The position numbers and the translations under genes were made by a program. Below the pieces are notes generated by a model. It did not search any database and was not told where the DNA came from. It saw only the letters and a list, made by a program, of their open reading frames with translations. A stretch of 10,647 bases of DNA from JBEKCP01 sp050014815 (GTDB lineage: Bacteria; Planctomycetota; Planctomycetia; Pirellulales; Thermoguttaceae), in assembly GCA_050014815.1 (NCBI GenBank), contig JBEKCP010000136.1, forward strand, positions 1 through 10,647, in the 5' to 3' direction. Positions 1 through 6,445 of the stretch are shown piece by piece (positions within the stretch are counted from its first letter, which is position 1; each line of letters starts with the position of its first letter).

Positions 1-3000
1 GGGACTGGCCTGCCTGGACAGGGCGGATCACCGGTCCCTGGGCGGTTTTTTCGAGCCTTGCGCACTCGCCCGGCTCGCTGATCTGGAGGCCCGGATCGGC
101 GGTCACATCGCGGCCTTGCAGGCCCCCTTCCAGGGCCTCGAAGACCCGGACCAGGGCGGGCTCGGCGTTGGCGCCCATCTGGAGGAGGTCGGGGCGGAAG
201 CACAGCCCGACGACCCGCCCCGCCGGAGCGGTTTCGACCAGTTGCGTGGTGCCGGGGCCGAGCACAACGTCGGGACCCGTAATCACCCGCCCGCCGGGCT
301 CGCGGTAGATCCGATTGGGGTCGTAGATCCGTGTGCGGCCGTCTCCGCCGTAGATCACCTGGCCCGGATGGAACACGACGCCGCCGGTGGGGTCCGGCCC
401 GACGATCGTTCCGCCGCCGTCGACGACGACCGCGCCCTGCGGCGTCACCTGGAGGCTCGCCTCGGCCCTCTGGCCGCCGAACTGCGCGACCACCGCGGTA
501 GTGCCGGGGCTGCTCCCCATCACGGCCGAATTACCGAGCACTTGGGCCACCTCCGGCCTCTCGACCAGCAGTTGCACGCCGTCGGCGGCCGTGAGCACGT
601 ATCTTTGGCCGCCTCGCATGGCGGTGACCGCGTACGGCAGGGCGTCGCCCTGGTGGATCGTGGCCGCCGGCGGCTCGATCCGCAGATCGGTATACGGGTT
701 GACGGCCACGCTGGCCTGGACCTGCTGCCGGAGCTTGCCGCGATAATCGACGTCGATGGTGTCCTGGCCCGGGCCGACGGCCTGGATCTCGTTGCCGCCG
801 AGGACAGCGACAACCCCCTGCCTGGCCGGCGCGACCTTCAGGTCCACCTGGGGGAACATTTCGTGAATGCCGGCGGTTGGGGCCCGGCCGAAGATTCCCA
901 GCGTCATCCGGTCGTTCACCGACATGTTCAGTTGCTTCGGATCGACCATCAGCTCGGTGATCTCTTCATTGTTGACCCGGACCACGGCCCGACCCGCTTT
1001 GCTCCCGGGCGCCATGGCAGGCATCGCCATGATATCGACCTGGCCGGGGGCGAGTGCACAGGCGTGGCCGCCGATCACTTTCACAATCTTTTCGTCAGTC
1101 GAGCGAAAGACGCAGCGGGCCGTCACGTCCACCCGGTCGCCCTGGGGAGTAAGCTCGAACACTCGCAGGGCTTCCGCCTGGCCCGGCGCCAGCGTCACGC
1201 TGGCCGGCTCGACGAGGAGGTCGCCGTTGATCGCCAGCGCGCCGACGACCTCGACCATCGTCTCGAAAAGCTTGTCGCCGACGGTGATCGCGACGGCGGC
1301 CCGACCGGCCTGCTCGGCCACCAATTCCCGGGTCTGCGGCACCCAGCGGACCACGCCCGGCGACAGCGGCGTGACGCTGACCTGCCGGCTCACGTCCATG
1401 TCGCCGCGGAAGACCTGCACGTCGGGGCCGATCCGCACGCTCCCGCCCAGGGGGATCGTGATTGTCCGCGGCTCGATCCGCAGGTTGTCGGTGATCGAAT
1501 CGGTCACCAGCACTTGGGCCGGCGCCGAGGCGACGGCGTTCCAGTGCGCGGTAACGCCGGCCTGCCCCAGCCCCACCCCGGCGACGGTGGAACCGTTCAT
1601 CCGGGCGAACCTCTCGTCGCTCGATTTCCACTGGACGCCCAGGCCGGTGATGTCGCCGATTGATTTACCATCCTTGGAGGCCATCGCCCGGAGCCCGACG
1701 CTCTCGCCCGGGCGAATCGTGATGGGCCCCGGCTCGACGACGAGCTTGTCGAGGTCGACGCTGCCGAGGACTTCGACCTTTAGCGGCGGGTCCTGCGACT
1801 TGACGCCGTCATACTCGGCCGTGACCTGCGTAGCGCCGGGCCGCACGCCGATCAAGCGGCCGCCCGAGGCGGTCAGGATCGCGCTTTCGGGCGGCTCGGG
1901 CGTGCGGATCGTCGCCCGCTTCGTGACCAGCCGGGTGAAGCCGTCGGCATAATGTGCTTCGACCCGGAAATCGCTGAAAATGGCCCCCACGGGGAACCGC
2001 ACGAGCGGCCCCTGGTCGCTCTTGATCACGACGTACTCGGCCACGACTCGCGGGACGCTCTTCGGATCGCGCACCTGGAGCGCGAGCGTGGCCGCGCCCT
2101 TGGCGGCCGGGTGGGTGGCGGTCACGGTGGCCTCGCCCGGCGCGCCGGCCGCAAACGCCCCCGTCTTCTCGCCGATCTTGATGGTCTTGTCGTCGGAACT
2201 CTTGTAGATGCCCGCATCGGGCACCAGCTCGACATCGCCGGCCGGGCTGGTGGCCGTGAGGACGGTCTGGCCGGACTCGCCCGAGGTCCGCAACGTGCGG
2301 TCCACCCCCAGCGCGAGGCGGACGTTCGGATCGGCGTCGACGGACTTGAAAGCGACGCGATTCGACTCCCGCCCGAAATAGTCGGCATACACGGTCAGCG
2401 GCCCGGCGCCCGACTGGCTCGCCCCGACGCGGCCGTCGTAAAGTCGCAGGCCCGCGACGGCCTTCTCCTCGCTGGACCACCGGAGCCGTTCGGCCGGGAC
2501 CTGGACGCGGCGGCCGCCGGTGTAGGTCGCCCAGCCTTGCAGCCGAATCAACTGGCCCACCGGCACTTCGATGACGGGCCCCGCCGGGCTGATCTCCAGC
2601 AGGCACGGCGCTACCATCACTTCGACCGGCGCCGCGGCCTTGTTGGCCCCCAGCCGGAGCGCCAACGTCTCCGGCGATTTGGGCGGCGTCGGTTCGGCGC
2701 CGCGAAGCTCCAACAGGTTCGGGTTGAACTCGGCGTACCGCGGCGACGGCAGCTTGTCGGCCGTCAGGAACTGCGGGGCGATCTCCACGCTCCGCATGGG
2801 ATCGCTCCCCTTCACCCAGCCGTAGACCCGCGGCCGCACCATGCCATCCACCGGCACGCCGATCGAGCCGGGATCAATGCTGATGGCCTGGAACTCGACC
2901 TGGGAAACGGACACATCGACCGTGCCAAGCGGCCGGTCGCCCTGGACGACGGTCACCTGGGCCTCGCCCACCGAGCGGCCGAAGATCCGGTTGTCGGTCG

Positions 3001-4600
3001 TCACGTCGGCGATCCGCGGCGAAGAGCTGGTCATCGAGATCCGCTCGCGGCTGGGCGAGAGGTAGCTGATGTCGGCGATCTCGCCGACGACCAGGTCCAT
3101 CGAGGTGGGATGGATTTCCGGGGCGACCCGCGGCGGATTGCCGACCGTAAAGGCCGCCTCGGCCGTCAGGGCCGGCCCGAAGGCCGCGGCCAGGTTGCCG
3201 TTGCCCGTCCGCTCGCCTTCGAGGTGCCGCCCGCGGAACGTCGCCACGCCGGGCGGACTGACCTCGGTTCGCAGCAGCGACGATTCGAGGACCGAGTACC
3301 GCTTGCCGTCGTCGCCCAGCACGTCGGCCCGAACCGTGCCGGGAAGCCCCGGCCGAATGGCCGACGGCTCGACCGCCACCTCCAGCGACTTGAAATCCAT
3401 CTTCGCCACGCTGACGTTGGCCGCGGCGTCCACGTACGGGCTCTGCGGGTTCGCGCGGTAGCGGGCCGAAATCGTCGTCGAGCCCTGGGCCACGCCTTCC
3501 ACCAGGCCGCCCTGGCTGAAGACGATGCCGTCGCTCAGCGCCTTCCACTCGACCGCGTCGGTCAGGTCGGCCTTGCGGCCGTCCTTGTACTCGCCGACGG
3601 CCTTGAGCCGCGCCGTGGTGCCCACCCCGATCTCGGCGATGCGGGGCTCGATCTGGAGCTTCTCCGGATTGGCCCCCGGCTCGACGTCCACGGCCACCAC
3701 GGCCGTCAGATCGCCATAGTGGAAATGGATCTCGGCCGTGCCTGGCCCGGTCAGCGTGGCCGAGCTGGTCGCCTGGTTGAACCTGGCGACCCGCGGGTCG
3801 TAGGTGACCCCGATGACCTCGCGGGTGATGTTCTTGCTGCGGAACAACGACTTCTGCGTTGCCTGGAACTCGACGCGGTTGCCCACCAGCCCCTTGACTA
3901 TGTTCGGCGTGACCACGAGCCGGCTGGGACGCAACGTCCACCAGCCCACCAGTCCAAGCAACAGCAAGAGCAGGAGCGCCGCCACCGCGGTCATCCGCCA
4001 GTTGGTCGTCCGCATGGGGCGGAAGGACCAGAGGGCCTCGCAGTCGGGACACTTCGGGCTCTTGCCCGGCCGGCGGACAAACAGCAAATTGCAGCTCGGC
4101 TCGTTGCACACGACGGCGGGGGCCGGCTCCTGGTCCGTCCTTTGGTATCCCCAGCACCAGGTCAGGCGCCAGGCGCCCGTCACGTCCCGATAGCGGTAGA
4201 AATAGCTGTCCAGGTCGGTGCGGTTAGGATCGTCCACCAGCTCCTGGAAAGTCCGCTGCACGACGCGGTGGAGGACCCGCTCGGTCGGGGTCTCCGGCCG
4301 GCATTGGGCCAGCCGGGTGCGGAGCTTCTCGACGTCGTCCTTGAGGATAGTCTTGAGATCCCCCTCGGAGGCGGGTTGGCAGATGGCCTCTTCGAGTCGT
4401 CCGCCGCGATCGTCGCGGACGTAGAAGTTGACGCACTCCCCCTCCCAGACCGGCTCGGCCAGTAGCCCCCCCAACCAGTGGTAGAGGATCTTGGCGTTGG
4501 CCCCGGAGCGGTCGAGCATGGGCACGCCGGGCTCGACGGCTATGGGACTGAAGTCCCGGCCGGAATCGGACAGATTAACGCGGACGAAGCGAGTAGCCAT
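1..4600 (-). CDS. Giant membrane-anchored multi-Ig-like (BIG2-type) protein, 3' end missing
   Basis: At least 1533 residues are read from ATG 4600 to the left edge with no stop, so the C-terminus lies outside. The start is well fixed: an in-frame TGA lies two codons upstream and GGTGAG (4609-4614) sits 8 nt before the ATG. Residues 1-160 are a predicted cytoplasmic domain I do not recognise. C165, C170, C184 and C187 form a CX4C-X13-CX2C zinc-ribbon-like motif. Residues about 203-222 (AVAALLLLLLLGLVGWW) are one transmembrane helix. From about 226 to 1385 there are about thirteen tandem Ig-like modules, several with the BIG2 pattern (LxIEPxxxxIxxG, then WKSSDE, then GxAxVTA). From 1390 the chain becomes Gly/Pro-rich. 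Inferred topology is N-in with a long extracytoplasmic stalk, suggesting surface or envelope adhesion or scaffolding; the ligand is unknown. It is probably a transcription unit separate from the gene to its right. Confidence 0.92.
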   Translation of the reverse strand, partial: MATRFVRVNLSDSGRDFSPIAVEPGVPMLDRSGANAKILYHWLGGLLAEPVWEGECVNFYVRDDRGGRLEEAICQPASEGDLKTILKDDVEKLRTRLAQCRPETPTERVLHRVVQRTFQELVDDPNRTDLDSYFYRYRDVTGAWRLTWCWGYQRTDQEPAPAVVCNEPSCNLLFVRRPGKSPKCPDCEALWSFRPMRTTNWRMTAVAALLLLLLLGLVGWWTLRPSRLVVTPNIVKGLVGNRVEFQATQKSLFRSKNITREVIGVTYDPRVARFNQATSSATLTGPGTAEIHFHYGDLTAVVAVDVEPGANPEKLQIEPRIAEIGVGTTARLKAVGEYKDGRKADLTDAVEWKALSDGIVFSQGGLVEGVAQGSTTISARYRANPQSPYVDAAANVSVAKMDFKSLEVAVEPSAIRPGLPGTVRADVLGDDGKRYSVLESSLLRTEVSPPGVATFRGRHLEGERTGNGNLAAAFGPALTAEAAFTVGNPPRVAPEIHPTSMDLVVGEIADISYLSPSRERISMTSSSPRIADVTTDNRIFGRSVGEAQVTVVQGDRPLGTVDVSVSQVEFQAISIDPGSIGVPVDGMVRPRVYGWVKGSDPMRSVEIAPQFLTADKLPSPRYAEFNPNLLELRGAEPTPPKSPETLALRLGANKAAAPVEVMVAPCLLEISPAGPVIEVPVGQLIRLQGWATYTGGRRVQVPAERLRWSSEEKAVAGLRLYDGRVGASQSGAGPLTVYADYFGRESNRVAFKSVDADPNVRLALGVDRTLRTSGESGQTVLTATSPAGDVELVPDAGIYKSSDDKTIKIGEKTGAFAAGAPGEATVTATHPAAKGAATLALQVRDPKSVPRVVAEYVVIKSDQGPLVRFPVGAIFSDFRVEAHYADGFTRLVTKRATIRTPEPPESAILTASGGRLIGVRPGATQVTAEYDGVKSQDPPLKVEVLGSVDLDKLVVEPGPITIRPGESVGLRAMASKDGKSIGDITGLGVQWKSSDERFARMNGSTVAGVGLGQAGVTAHWNAVASAPAQVLVTDSITDNLRIEPRTITIPLGGSVRIGPDVQVFRGDMDVSRQVSVTPLSPGVVRWVPQTRELVAEQAGRAAVAITVGDKLFETMVEVVGALAINGDLLVEPASVTLAPGQAEALRVFELTPQGDRVDVTARCVFRSTDEKIVKVIGGHACALAPGQVDIMAMPAMAPGSKAGRAVVRVNNEEITELMVDPKQLNMSVNDRMTLGIFGRAPTAGIHEMFPQVDLKVAPARQGVVAVLGGNEIQAVGPGQDTIDVDYRGKLRQQVQASVAVNPYTDLRIEPPAATIHQGDALPYAVTAMRGGQRYVLTAADGVQLLVERPEVAQVLGNSAVMGSSPGTTAVVAQFGGQRAEASLQVTPQGAVVVDGGGTIVGPDPTGGVVFHPGQVIYGGDGRTRIYDPNRIYREPGGRVITGPDVVLGPGTTQLVETAPAGRVVGLCFRPDLLQMGANAEPALVRVFEALEGGLQGRDVTADPGLQISEPGECARLEKTAQGPVIRPVQAGQS
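430..3925 (-). repeat. About 13 tandem, diverged Ig-like domain-coding modules
   Basis: Within the giant gene, modules begin near residues 226, 314, 406, 495, 572, 667, 761, 852, 951, 1039, 1126, 1214 and 1304, so each spans roughly 77-99 residues. Each opens with a short strand such as LQIEP, LVVEP, LRIEP or LMVDP, then a V/I-x-x-G turn. The clearest BIG2 cores are modules 2 (VEWKALSDG, GVAQGSTTISA) and 9 (VQWKSSDERFA, GVGLGQAGVTA). Modules 5-8 are more diverged and longer. The modules are not near-identical in DNA, so the array is old rather than a recent amplification. Boundaries were judged by eye and could shift by about ten residues; one or two modules may be misassigned. Confidence 0.75.
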
Positions 4601-4870
4601 GGGTCAATCTCACCGGATGCGACCGTCTGGGCGGGCGAGATGCGCCGTTTCGCCTTCGGAAACGCCTCATTACTCCCCGCGCACGGTCCAGGTTTCTCCT
4701 GCCGCCCAACGCCCGACGTGCCGGCCGCCAAGGCAGCCATTTACCATCATAAGGGGTAAGGGCACGCGCGCGAATGGGAGAAGGTGTGTAAGGGGTCTCT
4801 ATTCCGCCTCTTATGAATCGCTATCAGCCCCGGGAATTATTCGCTTGGGGGGGGTGACTGGGCTGTTTCC

Positions 4871-5000
4871 GGCATGGTTCAAACACGGGTAACAGCCGGT
4901 AGGTCCCGCTTGCCGAGCAGGACTTGTACACCGTCGGGTCCGGCCCGGCAGGCCGGACCTACCACCTGTTACCTGCCGAAAGCCGATTCTGAACCATGCC
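4871..5000. mobile_element. 130-bp MITE-like element with 11-bp TIRs and 8-bp target duplication
   Basis: The ends are perfect 11-bp terminal inverted repeats: GGCATGGTTCA (4871-4881) and TGAACCATGCC (4990-5000). The element is exactly bounded by the direct repeat CTGTTTCC at 4863-4870 and 5001-5008, the expected footprint of transposition with an 8-bp staggered cut. A second inverted pair, GGTAACAG (4888-4895) and CTGTTACC (4966-4973), lies inside, followed by two convergent hairpins. There is no coding capacity, so it would be mobilised in trans. Several IS families make 8-bp duplications (for example IS66, ISL3, IS1595); the termini alone do not let me assign one. Confidence 0.8.
4898..4963. 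repeat. REPIN-like inverted pair of GTAG hairpins inside the MITE
   Basis: Two 27-nt units face each other. The left, 4898-4924, starts GGTAGGTCC and folds GGTCCCGCT against AGCAGGACT. The right, 4937-4963, read on the minus strand, also starts GGTAGGTCC and folds perfectly (GGTCCGGCC with GGCCGGACC). The two units match at 22 of 27 positions and both have a TGCCG loop. GTAG at the foot of the hairpin (4899-4902, and 4959-4962 on the minus strand) is the hallmark of REP sequences recognised by RAYT (Y1/HUH) transposases. Two inverted REPs with a short spacer are by definition REPIN-like. The left hairpin has two mispairings and may be decaying. No RAYT gene is in the window. Confidence 0.7.
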
Positions 5001-5108
5001 CTGTTTCCCCCCCACGTTGGCCGAGAAACAGCCAGCCCCGATTCCCGGATGATTCCGCAACAGAAACTGAGGAGACCGCCCACCCAATTGCAGCCTCCGC
5101 GACACAAC

Positions 5109-6275
5109 CTACTTCACCAGCCTTGCGTTGAGCCAGTCGGCGTGGTCCAGGACGTCGCCCTGCTCGCCGTAATCGACGACCAACTCCAAGTGCTTCGCGC
5201 CGGACAGGTCGATGGAAATCGGCACGGGGGCCGCGCCGCCGCGGATCGGGCCGCTGGCATAGGCCGACTTGCCGTCCACTAGGATGCGGAACTCGACGCT
5301 GCCGCGGCCGCCGGTCGAATCGTCGATGCCCAACTCCGCCTGGAACCGCCGATAGGAACCGTCGAGGGCGTAGGTCAGCGTTGCGCGGCTGTGGACGCCC
5401 AGCCCTTTCAAGAAGAGCCGGCCGCCGCACCGCAGGAGGCCGCCCGTCACGTTGCGGTCGGCATGATAGGGCCACGCCAGATCGAGGTAGGGCTCGTGGT
5501 GGTATCGCTCGGGCTTGAGGTCGGAGAGGTAGACGGCCCGGCCGCCCAACGGCAAGAGGAACGCCACCTCCGCGAGATCGACCTTCCAGGCTTGCCCGGC
5601 GGGGCCGGTGGCGAGCAGTCGGCCGCCCTCGCTGTGCATCCGCGCGATGCGGAGGCGGGTCCCGTCGGCAAGGCCGAGCCAGGCGAGCCGCTCCGCGGCC
5701 GCCGGTTTCTCGCGGAGCGCGGGATTGAACACCAGCGACACGCACCGCCGCAGCTCGATCGTCAACGGGCCGACGCCGGCCTGGATGCGGACCTTGCCGT
5801 CCCGGATCGAGTCGATCAGACCGGTCACTTCGTCGCCGTTATCCAGGAGGATGCGGTCGGACTCGCCGCCGGCCCGGGCGACGCGATCCAGCAGGAGATC
5901 GCGCTGGGGGCGATCGGCCGGCGGCCGCAGGACGATGCCCGAGAGCGTCTCCAGCGGCAGTTTCAGCTCGCCCAGGAGATCGGACTCGACGGCGAGGTTC
6001 TCCTTGTCGGCGCCGGCGAGGTCGGCCGGGAAGACGCCGCCGTCGGCCAGGACGACCAGCGGGCCGCGGCTGGTCTCGCGGCAGGCGCCCCAGCAGGCGA
6101 GGTCGGCGGCCGCGAGGGTCCGCTCGCGGCCCGCGGTGCTGAAGACCAGTTTCCCACCGGCATCCACCGACGCGAGCCGGGCCGGGAAGGGCCCGCCATC
6201 GACCGGGACGGCCAAGGGCGGCTCGGCGAGGCAGGGCAGGCTCAGCAGGAGGGTCGAGAGCAACGGCAAGGCCAT
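5109..6275 (-). CDS. Secreted protein with C-terminal NPCBM domain
   Basis: 388 residues, ending in TAG. ATG 6275 is chosen because it opens a clean signal peptide (MALPLLSTLLLSLPCLA, cleavage predicted near residue 17). The same frame stays open far upstream, but only through the repeat element and the antisense-like frame of the preceding gene. Residues about 20-240 are mainly short beta strands with repeated LADGG, LLDNGDEVTG and LADGTRLR motifs, suggesting small beta-barrel modules that I cannot name. Residues about 247-388 match the NPCBM (novel putative carbohydrate-binding module) pattern: LFLKGLGVHSRATLTYALDG, then FQAELGIDDS, RGSVEFRILVDG, and a final strand with DHADWLNARL. The likely role is binding an extracellular or envelope glycan; no catalytic domain is visible. 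It lies 170 bp downstream of the toroid gene, same strand, probably co-transcribed. No clear Shine-Dalgarno is seen. Confidence 0.9.
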   Translation of the reverse strand: MALPLLSTLLLSLPCLAEPPLAVPVDGGPFPARLASVDAGGKLVFSTAGRERTLAAADLACWGACRETSRGPLVVLADGGVFPADLAGADKENLAVESDLLGELKLPLETLSGIVLRPPADRPQRDLLLDRVARAGGESDRILLDNGDEVTGLIDSIRDGKVRIQAGVGPLTIELRRCVSLVFNPALREKPAAAERLAWLGLADGTRLRIARMHSEGGRLLATGPAGQAWKVDLAEVAFLLPLGGRAVYLSDLKPERYHHEPYLDLAWPYHADRNVTGGLLRCGGRLFLKGLGVHSRATLTYALDGSYRRFQAELGIDDSTGGRGSVEFRILVDGKSAYASGPIRGGAAPVPISIDLSGAKHLELVVDYGEQGDVLDHADWLNARLVK

Positions 6276-6288
6276 CGGGAAGAGATTC

Positions 6289-6413
6289 TCACGCAAAGGC
6301 GCAAAGACGCAAAGACGCAACAGGCAGAATGGGATTGTCGATCGCAGGATGGGACGCAGCCCCCATCCTCCTCTTCTCCGTTTGCGGCTTTGCGCCTTCG
6401 CGCCTTTGCGTGA
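6289..6413. repeat. 125-bp hairpin element built of 8-bp GCAAAGGC-like units
   Basis: The left arm (6289-6320) is TCAC followed by GCAAAGGC, GCAAAGAC, GCAAAGAC, GCAA. The right arm (6381-6413) is its inverted counterpart (TTTGCGGC, TTTGCGCC, TTCGCGCC, TTTGCGTGA), with about three mismatches over 32 bp. Between them a perfect 8-bp hairpin sits at 6346-6353/6362-6369 (AGGATGGG with CCCATCCT). No target duplication is visible at the edges. This 8-nt periodic GCAAAGGC-type inverted repeat is familiar to me from many planctomycete and other environmental genomes, where it is often mistranslated into peptides such as RKGAKAQ or LCAFAPLR. It fills most of the gap between two operon genes. Confidence 0.8.
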
Positions 6414-6445
6414 TATATCCACTGTTTTGACCGGATATCCTTTCC

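Larger units (their letters stand above)
4830..5048. repeat. Outer nested inverted repeats around the MITE
   Basis: Outside the MITE two more inverted pairs are centred on roughly the same point: GGCTGTTTC (4861-4869) with GAAACAGCC (5025-5033), and CCGGGAAT (4830-4837) with ATTCCCGG (5041-5048). Removing the element and one copy of the 8-bp duplication leaves a 9-bp-stem palindrome as the target. So the target was probably already an inverted repeat, perhaps an older element or a transcription-ending hairpin. The spacers differ in length, so the whole 219-bp block is an imperfect, layered structure. Confidence 0.6.
4601..5108. other. 508-bp intergenic region between the NPCBM gene and the giant Ig-like gene
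   Basis: No gene is supported here. It holds the nested inverted-repeat block 4830-5048 with the MITE-like element 4871-5000, and about 230 bp (4601-4829) that should carry the promoter and leader of the minus-strand giant gene. I see no convincing -35/-10 pair: TATGAT (minus strand of 4746-4751) resembles a -10 box but has no good -35 partner. No stem followed by a T-run is visible downstream of the stop at 5109, so the palindromes may be the only transcript-folding elements. A run of eight G (4847-4854) and one of seven C (5007-5013) could be prone to sequencing slippage. Confidence 0.7.

Noticed and set aside
116..4465. Very long plus-strand open frames (116-1663 and 1952-4465)
   Set aside because: They are in exact codon register with the minus-strand Ig-like gene and exist because high-GC codon choice rarely uses TTA, CTA or TCA. 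Their Arg/His/Asp/Pro-rich translation has no domain character, whereas the minus frame gives clear Ig-like modules.
4746..4774. Possible promoter of the giant gene with TATGAT as -10 box
   Set aside because: The matching -35 position reads TTCGCG, a poor match, and a single hexamer in 230 bp is expected by chance.
4478..4892. Small plus-strand open frames across the giant gene's start and the intergenic region
   Set aside because: They overlap the start of the giant gene antisense, have no ribosome-binding site that stands out, and show no recognisable protein features.
5049..5108. Rho-independent terminator after the NPCBM gene
   Set aside because: No GC stem followed by a T-run is present on the minus strand; only the REPIN/MITE palindromes lie further downstream.
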